From DATKUA01 sp965602675 (GTDB lineage: Bacteria > Acidobacteriota > DATKUA01), in the NCBI GenBank assembly GCA_965602675.1, contig CBFCZO010000007.1:7887-71886 (forward strand): DNA of 64,000 bases, given 5' to 3'. Shown here in pieces: positions 51,084 to 60,605 of this stretch. The notes beneath the pieces were generated by a model that worked only from the letters and a program-made list of their open reading frames with translations, was not told where the DNA came from and searched no databases. Position 1 is the first letter of the stretch; every line of letters starts with the position of its first letter. Position numbers and translations under genes: made by a program.

Positions 51084-52313
51084 ATGGCGCGATCCTACGA
51101 ATATCTCATAATCGGAGCAGGCCTGGCAGGGCACAATGCCGCTGTTGAAATTCGGGAGCGGGATAGCGGCTCAACCCTGGCGATAGTCGGCGCCGAACCC
51201 CACCGTCCTTATAACCGCCCCCCCCTCAGCAAGGCCCTACTAACCGGACAAGCGCCGGAGGACAGCGTTTATATCGAAAAGAGCGAATTCTATCAGAGCA
51301 AGGGCATCGAGCTGATTCCCGGCACCACAGCATCTGCTCTCGACGCAGCAATAAAGACGGTTTTTCTTTCAGACGGCCGGGAACTGGAATATGGCAAATT
51401 GCTGGTTGCGACGGGCGGTAACGCCCGGCAACTAAATATTCCGGGGTGGGAACTAACAGGCGTATTCACTCTTCGGAACCTGGAAGACTCACTGGCGATC
51501 AAAGCAGCAGCGGTGAATGCGGAGGGCGTCGTGGTAATCGGGGGAGGCTTTGTGGGAGCGGAGACCGCGTCCTCATTAACGGAGAGCGGCCGCAGAGTCA
51601 GCATGATCTTTCCGGAACAAGCTGTTCTTGGGAGGCTGTTGCCCCAGGATTTCGGCCTGTTCCTCAATGAAGTCTATCGAGATCGAGGTGTCGAAATTCT
51701 CGCCGCCGATTCAGTTGTTGCTTTCGAGGGAGACGATAGGGTGAAACGCGTGAGAACCGAAAGCGGGAAAGTCGTCGACTGCGATCTGGTGGTGGTCGGA
51801 GCCGGAATAGAGTTACAAACCGCCTTCACACGAGATGCGCTGGCTACCGATCGACGCGGCGCCGTGATAACCGACGACCACCTGCGCAGCAGCGCAGAGA
51901 GTGTCTGGGCTGCCGGCGATATCGCCTCATACTACGATAGGCTATACCAGCGGCAAATGCGATTCGAGCACTGGAGCACTGCGATGAATCAGGGCAAGAA
52001 CGCCGGCGCAGCGATGGCGGGCGATCCGCAGCCCTTCACCTCACCGGCCTACTTCTTCTCCGTCCTCTTCGGGATGTTTATCCAAATCGGCGGAAATTTC
52101 GAGCCGGAAGATATCTCAAGGCGAGGAAATCCGGATGAAAAAACTGTGGGCTATTACTCTTTCCACGAGGGCGTAATCGAGGGCTACACCGTTCTGGGAA
52201 GACCCCAAGAGGAGGAAAAGGTTATTCAACGGTTGATCCTGGACAGGCGAAGAAAAGAGGAATTGGCTGAAGCGCTGGCCGATGAAAACCGTGATCTCAG
52301 TACTCTGATTTGA
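51084..52313 (+). CDS. Ferredoxin/rubredoxin reductase-like FAD-NAD(P) oxidoreductase
   Basis: A 409-residue cytoplasmic flavoenzyme of the pyridine-nucleotide disulfide-oxidoreductase class without a redox Cys pair. It has the FAD motif LIIGAGLAGHNAAVEIRE, the EPHRPYNRPPLSK loop, LLVATGG, the NAD(P) motif VVVIGGGFVGAETASSL, and the second FAD site VWAAGDIASYY. This pattern is that of ferredoxin and rubredoxin reductases and AIF-like enzymes. GAGGGGG precedes the ATG. Electron carrier unknown; no ferredoxin or rubredoxin gene adjoins it. It is convergent with the TetR regulator. Confidence 0.9.
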   Translation: MARSYEYLIIGAGLAGHNAAVEIRERDSGSTLAIVGAEPHRPYNRPPLSKALLTGQAPEDSVYIEKSEFYQSKGIELIPGTTASALDAAIKTVFLSDGRELEYGKLLVATGGNARQLNIPGWELTGVFTLRNLEDSLAIKAAAVNAEGVVVIGGGFVGAETASSLTESGRRVSMIFPEQAVLGRLLPQDFGLFLNEVYRDRGVEILAADSVVAFEGDDRVKRVRTESGKVVDCDLVVVGAGIELQTAFTRDALATDRRGAVITDDHLRSSAESVWAAGDIASYYDRLYQRQMRFEHWSTAMNQGKNAGAAMAGDPQPFTSPAYFFSVLFGMFIQIGGNFEPEDISRRGNPDEKTVGYYSFHEGVIEGYTVLGRPQEEEKVIQRLILDRRRKEELAEALADENRDLSTLI

Positions 52314-52379
52314 TTTGTCACTCCCGGAATTGTACTTGGATCAATAGACGTTATCGGTATCCACCAAAACAACAACGAC

Positions 52380-52988
52380 TCAAGGCTTAGTCCATATATT
52401 TTTCAGAAGTGTATCGCTGGCACTTTTCAGAAGCTCGTTTTCATCCTGCTCCGGGTTGATCCGTATCTTCATAACCGCCCCGATCATGAACACCAGGATA
52501 TGGAGCGCGATCAGTTTTCGATCAACATCGCTCCTGATCTCGCCGGCCTTCTGGCCTTTCTCAATGATCGTCTCAAAAACTTCAAGGAATCTGGCATGGG
52601 ACTTCTTATAGACATCTCGTATCCTTTCGTCTCGCAGGCTTTCAACATAGAGTTCCAGATCGATATGACCGTAGTACTTGGCCGCCCAAACCGAATAAAT
52701 CGAAAGGAAATAATTGATAACCTTTAATAAAGCCTCCCGTGCGCTCTCGATCCTCTCCACTAGGCTAAACAGCTCTTCTTTCTCTTTGTTGATCCACCTG
52801 CTCAGGGCCAGCATAATGTCGTTCTTTCCCTTGAAGTAGTTGTAGACTGCGCCTGTGCTCAGCCCTGCTTCACCGCTGATGTCGGCAATCGTAGTGTTGA
52901 AGAAACCGTTTCTAAGGAAGCATACGTCGGCCGCTCGAAGGATTTGTTCTTTCCTGTTTTGGATATGCGAATCCGAAACTTTGGGCAC
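52380..52988 (-). CDS. TetR/AcrR-family transcriptional regulator
   Basis: A 202-residue repressor-type protein. The N-terminal DNA-binding helices are typical: QILRAADVCFLRNGFFNTTI, then DISGEAGLSTGAVYNYFKGKNDI. The C-terminal domain (about residues 75-200) is helical and would bind a ligand or form the dimer. It is transcribed toward the flavoprotein gene and has no divergent partner within its upstream 190 nt, so its target cannot be inferred; self-regulation is common in the family. Confidence 0.93.
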   Translation of the reverse strand: MPKVSDSHIQNRKEQILRAADVCFLRNGFFNTTIADISGEAGLSTGAVYNYFKGKNDIMLALSRWINKEKEELFSLVERIESAREALLKVINYFLSIYSVWAAKYYGHIDLELYVESLRDERIRDVYKKSHARFLEVFETIIEKGQKAGEIRSDVDRKLIALHILVFMIGAVMKIRINPEQDENELLKSASDTLLKNIWTKP

Positions 52989-53182
52989 CCCACTCCTCCT
53001 CTGCGGCAGCTAATAGACACCATCCGGGATTATTTCTGCGAGTTAAGCTACCCGACAACTACCGTATTAACAAATATAGCACCCGAGAAGGACAAATCGT
53101 AATAAGTGAGATTACACTTCACACTGGCTTGGCATTATCTGGAAGCGCGCTGGATATAAACTGCAGTGAGAGTCACCTTCAC

Positions 53183-54172
53183 TCAACCCGAATGGATCTC
53201 GACAATATCCTCGTCGACCAACTCGTAATCCTTGTTTACCAGCTGCCCGTCGAACTTGCCGGAGCCCCACACCTTCGCCGTCTTCAAAGAGCCGGCGATA
53301 TCCTTGTGAATTGCCTCGGCCAGGTCGAAGAGTGTGTCACCCCGGTGCAGCACGAACGGATTTTCCTTATCGGGAGCCTTGCCGGGAGCCTTTGTGTAGA
53401 CCCGCAGCAGAGAGAGCATTTCGAACACTGAGCGCTTAAGACGGTCGAGGCTGTCCTCGTCCACACTGGAGACTTTCTGAATCTCGAATAAATCTCCGTA
53501 AAACTCCTTGAAAATCTCAAGATTATCCTCAGCGTTGGGTAAATCCATCTTGTTGGCGACTATTATTGCCTTGAGGGGTTCAACCCCCACCGCCAGATTC
53601 TCGGGCTCGTCATGCCCGAAGAGCACTACTTTGTGCTCTTTCAGTATTCTCAGTGTCTCTTCGTACTGGCTGAGAATATCGTCGTTACGGGCCGAAAGCA
53701 CGAGCAACGCCGCATCCGCCACCCTGACGATCTGCGGCAGCCAGCTCTCGATATAACCTTTGGCAACCGGCGGAAGGTCGATAAGCTGGATCTGCACGTT
53801 CTCGTACAGCATCATACCCGGGAGCGGCAAGCGCGTGGTGAAGGGATAATCCGCTACCTGGGGTTCCGCATTGGTGAGACAGGCCAGCAACTCCGACTTA
53901 CCGGAGTTCGGCGGGCCGACGAGTACCACCTGCCCCTCCCCGCATTTCTTGACGTAAATCCCGCCGCTTTTCCGGGGACTGCCCTTGCGGGCCTGTTCCT
54001 TGCGCATTCTGGAAATGCGGCGCTTGATGTCGGCCTGCATCTTCTCCGTTCCCTTGTGCTTGGGAATCGAACGGAGCATTTCCTGCAAGGCCGCCATCTT
54101 CTCGGCAGAGGACGTTGCGGACTTGAATTGCTTTTCCGCCGCGAAGAACTCAGGTGTAAGATTCGCCGGCAA
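53183..54172 (-). CDS. OBG/DRG-like GTPase with C-terminal TGS domain
   Basis: About 329 residues. G1 is GPPNSGKS, G2 lies near YPFTTRLPLPG, G3 reads D-L-P-P in LIDLPPVAKG instead of D-x-x-G, G4 is NKMD, and the C-terminal 75 residues (VYTKAPGKAPDKENPFVLHRGDT) form a TGS domain, which binds RNA or ribosomes. The N-terminus is a basic helical hairpin. Residue 1 is taken as the TTG at 54172 because GGAGG lies 6 nt upstream and PANLTPEFFAAE is the usual family start; an in-frame codon at 54214 would add 14 unrelated residues. A stop 108 nt after the unknown 846-residue gene suggests they share an mRNA. A translation-linked role is likely. Confidence 0.85.
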   Translation of the reverse strand: MPANLTPEFFAAEKQFKSATSSAEKMAALQEMLRSIPKHKGTEKMQADIKRRISRMRKEQARKGSPRKSGGIYVKKCGEGQVVLVGPPNSGKSELLACLTNAEPQVADYPFTTRLPLPGMMLYENVQIQLIDLPPVAKGYIESWLPQIVRVADAALLVLSARNDDILSQYEETLRILKEHKVVLFGHDEPENLAVGVEPLKAIIVANKMDLPNAEDNLEIFKEFYGDLFEIQKVSSVDEDSLDRLKRSVFEMLSLLRVYTKAPGKAPDKENPFVLHRGDTLFDLAEAIHKDIAGSLKTAKVWGSGKFDGQLVNKDYELVDEDIVEIHSG

Positions 54173-54280
54173 CCCAAACCTCCGGGAGGGACGTTCGAGA
54201 ATGTAGATCAACAAGTGTACACGACTCTAACGGAATTATAGCACCTTCGGCGAGGACTTACCCAGAGGCTTGATTACTAT

Positions 54281-56821
54281 TCAGTCCAACAAATCTAGCA
54301 GGTCGGGTACGAATTGCTTCAACATCTTTCTCGTGCGGCTGCTGAGGTAGTGGCGTAAAGCAAGGAATACGCTTTCATCCTCGAGGCCGAGTAATTCGCT
54401 CCATCGATCGGCAAACGACGGCACTGGAGGCAGCGAGATAAGATGGGCCAGGCGAATGGCTGCCGGCTGCAAGTTATCGTAGATGAAGGCCTTCATTTCA
54501 TCGAGTATGTCGTCGAATCCATGCGCCGCGGCACCAGAGGTTACCAGTGCGACCATTTCGAGATAATCGCCTGCGCACTCACGTGTAATGGTAACCGCCA
54601 GAGATTTTCTCAGCTCCTCCCAGGCGCTTCGCGTCTCATCTTGAGGAGGAGGAGAGTCGGATACGCGTGGAGGCTCATGCATCAACTCTATCACAAACGA
54701 ATCGAACACTTGCCTGGCCCTCTCATCGCGCGATTCAAGCAGATGCTTGTGCAATAACATTGCAGCCTCGATGATCGTCTTGCTGGCAGCGGGGTAGCGA
54801 ATAGAAAGCATCGCAGGGTCGAGTTTTCCGCTCTTTCGAGCCCCTTCGCGCAAGTTCTTATCGCGCTGGATCATCCTCGAGGCTCCAAGCGAGAAAACGC
54901 TCCGAAGCGCCCTGTCCAGCTGTATCTTCTCCAACCGTCCGGGCTTGTCCGTCGAATACGTATTCTTCAGTGCCTTGACCAGCCCTCGCAGCTCGCGTTC
55001 CTCATCAGGCCTTCGGTTCCGAACCTTTTGGAGAGCCCCCCTGGTGCCGCGAAGTTCCGTGAGCAAATCCGCCAGTGCTTTCTTCTCCTTACCTGCAAGC
55101 GATTTCAGCCTGAAACCGCTGCGTTCGATTTCCAGGCAGAGCTCCTCCAGCATTACGTCCAGGCGCTGATCGGAAACGTTGTTGAGGCGGCCGATCAAGG
55201 AAGCCGCCGATTTTTTACCTCTTTCGGAAAAGGTCGCGCGGCTTCCAAATGCGACGGATAACATCGCTCGCGCAAGCCTGTGCTGCGCCAGCTCGCTGGT
55301 GCCATGAAAGATATTTCGCTTGAAATGGTTTGCAAAGCGTCCGAAGGCGCCGTCGTAGACTGCTTCCTCATAAGGCAGGTTAAAGGATGTTGCTTCATCA
55401 GGCATCCGGTCCCCGCCGCCGAACGCCTTTGCCAGTGATGCCACCGCTCCACCGCTGACGAGGTAAATGCCCTCTTGAATCATTTCGAGGGCGTGCGCGG
55501 GCATCTTTGTTTTTCGCCACCCGTAACGTTCGGTTAAAAGCTTGCCAAGCAGTTCCGAAGCTCCCGGGCTCTTGATTTCGGATAGATTCTGGATAATGCG
55601 GGTAAAGACGTACTCGTCCATGGTTCCGCGCTCGAGCAGAAGACGGATGTGCTTCAACTTCACCGCTTGCGCCAACTCCGATTTCTCCAGCGCACGCAAA
55701 CCCAGGAGCAGAGCGCCTGGATTGAACGAGAGCAGAAGGAACTCGAACACCTTATCCGATGGACTGCGGGCGATCACGTCGGAGGCGGTTTCATAGAGGT
55801 CGAAGTTCTGCATCTCGTCCAGGGCCACCTTCTGATACCGGAACGCAGTTTCACCCGCTTCGCGCCGCTCCATCTTCTCAATCGTCCTGGCCTTGATCGA
55901 ATATGCAGCCTCCGCCGCGATGTCGCCGAAGCTCACGTTCTCCATCTTGAGAAGCGCACTGAGCACAAAGCGTTTCGTGCCGTCCCCATGAGACGCCCGA
56001 AAGTCCTGGGAGACTTTCTCGAGGAACTCCTCGTCTACCTGCACAATGTCAGAACCTTGATTAATAAGTGCTTCCAGCAGGCAGTAATAGACGGAAATCA
56101 GCCGGTTGGGCCTGATTTTATCCCCGCCTTTACGGCTCTTGAGTTGCTCCAGTCGGCGCTCAATAACAGCGACAACTCTATCGACGGCGTCTCTGAGGAC
56201 GGACTCGATGTTGCCCTTTTTGAGCTTGCCGTTGCGCCGCAGGAACAGGAGTCCCTTGTAGACGGATGCCAGCTCCGGAAACTTCTCCACTTTCTTGAGG
56301 TTGAAGTGCGCCTCGAAGAAGTTGTCGAGCGTTTGAAGGTATCGATCCACAGCAACTTGTAAGGAGCTCAATTCCTTCGCTCGTCGCAGGACATTCTCGA
56401 GCACGAAGCGGTTGCTCTCGTAATATCTAAGCTCGTCGAATTCCCGCCAAATGTCTTTGAGATTGCTGAAGTGATTCTCGAGAGCAGTAACTAAGCGGCG
56501 GTCTCGAAGGTAGCCGCTGATTCGAATCAGATCGAAATCCTGAGCGTGTGCCGGACCGACAAGATTCTCCAGCACTATTCGGACGACCTGTTCGCTCGGC
56601 TCGATTGAACCAAAATCAGCCAGGTGGTTCTCGGCATCAAGCAGACAAAAGCCGTCCTTTTCGCTCAGGCCCTTGTGGATGAGCTTGAGGATTAATTGCC
56701 GCTTGAGCCGCCGAAATTCGTCTTCTTCAGATTCGGGACCGTCAGCGTCAGTGCTTAATAATTCCTCTTCGGAACTGCCTGGGGACTCATCCTGGCTGAG
56801 ATTACTATTGTCTTTTTCCAT
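54281..56821 (-). CDS. 846-residue soluble helical protein of unknown family
   Basis: The protein has an acidic low-complexity N-terminus (about residues 1-35, rich in Ser, Glu and Asp) and then almost continuous amphipathic helices with many Leu, Glu, Lys and Arg residues, such as AVIERRLEQLKSRKGGDKI and LLGLRALEKSELAQAVKLKH. This suggests an alpha-solenoid (HEAT/ARM-like), but no clear repeat unit or catalytic motif could be picked out. There is no signal peptide or membrane segment, so it is cytoplasmic. It probably heads an operon with the TGS GTPase downstream (gap 108 nt). The ribosome site is weak. I do not recognise a family; a scaffold or nucleic-acid-associated role is only a guess. 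Confidence 0.8.
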   Translation of the reverse strand: MEKDNSNLSQDESPGSSEEELLSTDADGPESEEDEFRRLKRQLILKLIHKGLSEKDGFCLLDAENHLADFGSIEPSEQVVRIVLENLVGPAHAQDFDLIRISGYLRDRRLVTALENHFSNLKDIWREFDELRYYESNRFVLENVLRRAKELSSLQVAVDRYLQTLDNFFEAHFNLKKVEKFPELASVYKGLLFLRRNGKLKKGNIESVLRDAVDRVVAVIERRLEQLKSRKGGDKIRPNRLISVYYCLLEALINQGSDIVQVDEEFLEKVSQDFRASHGDGTKRFVLSALLKMENVSFGDIAAEAAYSIKARTIEKMERREAGETAFRYQKVALDEMQNFDLYETASDVIARSPSDKVFEFLLLSFNPGALLLGLRALEKSELAQAVKLKHIRLLLERGTMDEYVFTRIIQNLSEIKSPGASELLGKLLTERYGWRKTKMPAHALEMIQEGIYLVSGGAVASLAKAFGGGDRMPDEATSFNLPYEEAVYDGAFGRFANHFKRNIFHGTSELAQHRLARAMLSVAFGSRATFSERGKKSAASLIGRLNNVSDQRLDVMLEELCLEIERSGFRLKSLAGKEKKALADLLTELRGTRGALQKVRNRRPDEERELRGLVKALKNTYSTDKPGRLEKIQLDRALRSVFSLGASRMIQRDKNLREGARKSGKLDPAMLSIRYPAASKTIIEAAMLLHKHLLESRDERARQVFDSFVIELMHEPPRVSDSPPPQDETRSAWEELRKSLAVTITRECAGDYLEMVALVTSGAAAHGFDDILDEMKAFIYDNLQPAAIRLAHLISLPPVPSFADRWSELLGLEDESVFLALRHYLSSRTRKMLKQFVPDLLDLLD

Positions 56822-56986
56822 TCCTGCGCCCGGTGAAACACAGCATACAAAGCACGTTATCAGGTCTTAATGGCCCTCGCTGAGTGAAAAAACGCTCAGC
56901 TAAACCCAATCATCACTTCTCCCCTAACCTTACTCAATGGCGATACTACCCCTCAACGGAATATATTTTAATCTTTATTTGCTAAT

Positions 56987-57027
56987 ACTCTATAGTTTGT
57001 GGACAAATTGATGTAGTACTATAGAGT
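56987..57027. promoter_or_regulatory. 10-bp inverted repeat upstream of the polysaccharide deacetylase
   Basis: ACTCTATAGT (56987-56996) and ACTATAGAGT (57018-57027) are exact inverses 21 nt apart in AT-rich DNA, about 170 nt before the deacetylase start. Could be an operator pair or an RNA stem; unproven. Confidence 0.35.
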
Positions 57028-57198
57028 CCGATGGCAAGTAGTGGATAGAAAGACACTGCCTCATATGACCAATTAATCCGTACTGTGTAATAGAATTGCT
57101 CTGTGGCGAAACAATACTTGAACAGTTCCGTATTTGGGCGTAGGTTCAACTCTGGAAGTAGTTCTCAACTCATCCCGCACGGGAGCAGCCAAAGGATA

Positions 57199-58923
57199 AT
57201 GATCTTGAGACAGAGAAAAACAGAGCTGATAAAAAGAACCATCTTCGCGTTCGTCGCGACCTGTTTACTATTCTGCACCGGTGTGATCGTTGCTCAGGAC
57301 GATCCCGTGAATGCAGATTCCGGGGAAGTGATAGATATAGTCGGCCCTCAGCCTGTCGCTCCGGGCGATTACGCTTCTTTCCGGGCTCTGGTTCGAAACA
57401 CCGGCAGTTTCCCCTGGAGCGCGGGCACGAAGATCAGGTACCGGCTTAAATTTCACAAAAAAACTGTGTGGCAGCACACCGAAAACGCGACCGGCACTCC
57501 CACCGGCGAACAAAGATGGGTGGAATTGCTGGCTCAGATGCCTGCAAAACTCGAGGACGGAATATATCGCTTCAGAGCGGATATCGTTAACGGGGATGTT
57601 CAGATAGCGCACTCTCCGAAAGCAGTGCCTGTTTATCTCGATCCCTTCGCTTTTTACGACGGCTTCGAACGCAGCAAGGCCGATCAAGGCGGATGGGGCT
57701 TCAAGCGAGCTGAGGGCGATAACAGGATCCGCACCACCAAGACGATGCCCTATTCTGGAAGTCGAGGCCTAGAACTGACATTAAACGGCGGCGGCACCTC
57801 TTACCTGGAGTACGAATACCACGAAAGCGCCCCCGACAGAATCACCATCAGCATGCGCCTACGCTTCGACCAGGCTGCGATGGATTCCGGCGGACCGATC
57901 AATTTCTTCACGATATTCGGCGCCGACCAGTACACATCCGCCTACTTCTATTACTATCTCGAGAAAAAATGGTTCCAGTTGGCCTATCTCAAACCCGGTG
58001 GTGAATGGGAGCACTGCTGCATTGCCTACAGCACACTCGCGCCGGATACTTGGTATCACTTAAGAGCCACCGTCGTTCTCGGGAGCGAAGGCCGGTTCGT
58101 GCTTGCTTTAGACGGCGTCGAGATCATGCGCCGAAAAGCAGTTTTGGATTACGGCATAATCTCAAACCTGGCTGTCGGCCATTATCCCAGCGACACACGC
58201 CTGAGAGGCACGGTGAACATCGATGATGTCCGCTGGGCTAGGGAAGGCGTCGATGCGATCGGCCTCGGCCGTGTTTCAATCACCTTCGACGATGGAGCCA
58301 TCTCGCAGTGGATAAACGCAAGGCCGTTGCTTGACAAGTATGGTTACAAGGCTTCTTTCTATATAATTACCGAAAACTCGAGCGACCCGATCGATTCCCA
58401 AACGGGTGGTATTTATGCGATGGACAGGAATCAACTCCTGGCCTTGCAACAGCAAGGGCACGTGATCGGATCCCATTCCCACACTCACAAACACATGACT
58501 AAGTTGAGTGCCGAGGAGATCGAGCAGGAGTTGAGCATCTCAAGAACCACGCTCGCATCCTGGGGCCTACAGGTCAATTCATTCAGCCTTCCCTATGGGG
58601 ACTTCAACGATGATGTCCTGACCCGCGTCGCTAAAAGCTATCAGTTTTGCCTCACGACCCAGGAGGGGATCAATCCATTCGATGCCTTCAAGTCCAAGCG
58701 CAACCTGCTGCGCGTGGATCCGGCGACTAAATCCTTCAAGGAACTCAGGCGCCTTATTGACGAAACCGAGCGCACGGGAGGCTGGCTGGTTCTCTACTAT
58801 CACTCAATCGGACCCGGGCACTCGGGCGATGCTTATTGGGTGAGTTCCAATACTTTTGGCAGAACACTGAAATACCTTAGCGAGAAAAACATCAAGGTGA
58901 TCCCCATCGAGCTGGCGCCCTGA
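57199..58923 (+). CDS. Exported polysaccharide deacetylase (CE4/NodB) with N-terminal binding domains
   Basis: About 574 residues. A signal peptide (FAFVATCLLFCTGVIVAQ) is followed by a beta-sandwich (about 45-145; PGDYASFRALVRNTGSFPWS), a laminin-G/concanavalin-like domain (about 155-375; ITISMRLRFDQAAMD, GTVNIDDVRWAREG), and a NodB domain (about 380-574). The NodB landmarks are V-S-I-T-F-D-D-G, then S-H-S-H-T-H for metal binding, FSLPYGDFNDD, and WLVLYYHSIGPGH. CE4 enzymes remove acetyl groups from chitin, xylan or peptidoglycan; with two glycan-binding-like domains an exopolysaccharide substrate is plausible. Start is uncertain: ATG 57199 or TTG 57205 after AAAGGA; the frame is open to 57103. 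Confidence 0.87.
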   Translation: MILRQRKTELIKRTIFAFVATCLLFCTGVIVAQDDPVNADSGEVIDIVGPQPVAPGDYASFRALVRNTGSFPWSAGTKIRYRLKFHKKTVWQHTENATGTPTGEQRWVELLAQMPAKLEDGIYRFRADIVNGDVQIAHSPKAVPVYLDPFAFYDGFERSKADQGGWGFKRAEGDNRIRTTKTMPYSGSRGLELTLNGGGTSYLEYEYHESAPDRITISMRLRFDQAAMDSGGPINFFTIFGADQYTSAYFYYYLEKKWFQLAYLKPGGEWEHCCIAYSTLAPDTWYHLRATVVLGSEGRFVLALDGVEIMRRKAVLDYGIISNLAVGHYPSDTRLRGTVNIDDVRWAREGVDAIGLGRVSITFDDGAISQWINARPLLDKYGYKASFYIITENSSDPIDSQTGGIYAMDRNQLLALQQQGHVIGSHSHTHKHMTKLSAEEIEQELSISRTTLASWGLQVNSFSLPYGDFNDDVLTRVAKSYQFCLTTQEGINPFDAFKSKRNLLRVDPATKSFKELRRLIDETERTGGWLVLYYHSIGPGHSGDAYWVSSNTFGRTLKYLSEKNIKVIPIELAP

Positions 58924-58980
58924 CCGCATCAGGATAAAGGCCTACTGACGAGCCGGTGAAATTACCTGCGATACAACAAC

Positions 58981-60390
58981 ATGAAGAGGGTTTCGAAATA
59001 TGAAATAGCGCTCCCCCGCGAGGGGAAGATGCTGGTCGAGGCCTCGATTTTTGCATCCGACAGAATCAGGCTCGAGGAGACGGCGGTCCGCCAGCTCGCT
59101 GACGGCGCTTCGATCCCCACCGTCAACCGCGCCCTGGCCACGCCGGACATCCACCAGGGCTACGGCGTGCCGATCGGCAGCGTGCTCGGCATGGAAGAGG
59201 TTGTCGTGCCGGCGGCTGTCGGGTTCGACATCAACTGCGGCATGCGCGTCCTCACGACCAGTCTGCGGGCGACAGACTCCGGGCTTCGCCAACTTGCCAC
59301 CTCGACTCGCCGAGACATTCCACTGGGCGAGGGCAAGTCAAACATCACAATGGCGAGGAAAGACCTCGAGAAGGTGCTGGCGCGGGGAGTCAGCGGCCTG
59401 CTCGATGTCAAGCACACGGGCCACAAAGTCTGGGACAGCTGGAACAGCGATGAGGAAAGATCGAACATTTTCCGCATCGAAGACGGCGGCTCCCTCGACG
59501 GCGAACCGGGCGCAGTCAGCGAGATTGCTTTCAGGCGCGGCGCCAACCAGCTGGGCACCCTGGGCGGCGGCAATCATTTCGTCGAGTTCCAGATCGTCGA
59601 GGAGGTGTTCGAGCCCTCGATCGCTGCGCGCTTCGGGCTTTTCCAGAACCAGCTTGTGGTGATGATCCACTCCGGCTCCCGCGGGCTCGGCCACCAGGTA
59701 GGCGGGGACTACATGAAGCTGGCTACCAAACTTACCGGCGGCAGGAGCCAGGTCCCCTATCTTGGGCTCGACACCAAGGAAGGGCGCCGCTATCTAGGCG
59801 CCATGCGCGCGGCCGCCAATTTCGCCTTCGCCAACCGCCACCTGATGGGCCTGCTCGTCGCCCGAAACATACGCTATTTCTACCCGGACGCCTCGATCCA
59901 ACTCCTCTATGATGTTCCGCACAACATCGCCAAGTTCGAGCGCCACTCCAGCAAAATGCTCCTGATACACCGCAAGGGGGCAACCAGGGCATTCGGCCCA
60001 AGGCGGATGGCTGGCACAAGCTATGCCGATACGGGGCAGCCGGTGCTCATCCCCGGGTCCATGGGCACGAGCAGCTACGTTCTCGCGGGAGTCGACGACA
60101 ACAGCCGCAGCCTCGACAGCGTCAACCACGGCGCCGGCCGCGCGATGAGCCGCACGCAGGCGGGCGGCAAGTGGCGCAAAGGCAAGATGATAAAGCCGCC
60201 GGCGGTAAGCGACGAGGACTTTGAGCGAGCGATGGAAGGCGTCGTGCTCATTGCAGAGAGCATGCGTGGCATTAAGGAAGAAGCCCCGCAGGCATATAAG
60301 GACATCGACCTGGTGATGGAGACCGTCCTCGGAGCACGCCTGGCCAAGGCGGTTGCGCGTATGCGGCCGCTCGCGGTCCTCAAAGGCTAG
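58981..60390 (+). CDS. rtcB: RtcB-family RNA ligase
   Basis: A 469-residue cytoplasmic RNA ligase that joins 2',3'-cyclic phosphate or 3'-phosphate ends to 5'-OH ends using GTP and Mn. Metal and GMP sites are present: ATPDIHQGYGVPIGSV, GFDINCGMRVL (Asp and Cys), GGGNHFVEFQ (His), HSGSRGLGHQ (His) and the guanylylated His in SVNHGAGRAMSR. Length is within the range for bacterial RtcB. No archease, RtcA or sigma-54 activator RtcR lies beside it, so the classical rtc operon is absent here. The stop codon lies within the base of a 3' hairpin. Confidence 0.95.
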   Translation: MKRVSKYEIALPREGKMLVEASIFASDRIRLEETAVRQLADGASIPTVNRALATPDIHQGYGVPIGSVLGMEEVVVPAAVGFDINCGMRVLTTSLRATDSGLRQLATSTRRDIPLGEGKSNITMARKDLEKVLARGVSGLLDVKHTGHKVWDSWNSDEERSNIFRIEDGGSLDGEPGAVSEIAFRRGANQLGTLGGGNHFVEFQIVEEVFEPSIAARFGLFQNQLVVMIHSGSRGLGHQVGGDYMKLATKLTGGRSQVPYLGLDTKEGRRYLGAMRAAANFAFANRHLMGLLVARNIRYFYPDASIQLLYDVPHNIAKFERHSSKMLLIHRKGATRAFGPRRMAGTSYADTGQPVLIPGSMGTSSYVLAGVDDNSRSLDSVNHGAGRAMSRTQAGGKWRKGKMIKPPAVSDEDFERAMEGVVLIAESMRGIKEEAPQAYKDIDLVMETVLGARLAKAVARMRPLAVLKG

Positions 60391-60419
60391 TATACACTTC
60401 TGTATACTTAGTAGCCTTT
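60382..60419 (+). terminator. Hairpin overlapping the rtcB stop codon
   Basis: AGTATACA (60389-60396) pairs with TGTATACT (60401-60408) around CTTC, and outer AAAGGCT pairs with AGCCTTT after a small bulge; T-rich sequence follows. The TAG stop lies inside the stem. Likely the rtcB terminator. Confidence 0.65.
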
Positions 60420-60605
60420 CTACTATAGTTAGTTTAAGTATAATGAGGAATATAGTTTATTATATTCTATAATATCCTTACAGATGCAGGTATAGATCAC
60501 CTCAACCGCTCACCGAACCCAGGAGTATTCACCGGCTTTATAGTCAAGTGAAACTAATTCAGCCTAAAAATCGTCATATCTATCGACAAGTGAGGGGGTA
60601 TTCAA

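Noticed and set aside
60400..60605. tRNA or small RNA gene in the AT-rich gap after rtcB
   Set aside because: Only the terminator-like hairpin is seen; no cloverleaf or conserved T-arm sequence.
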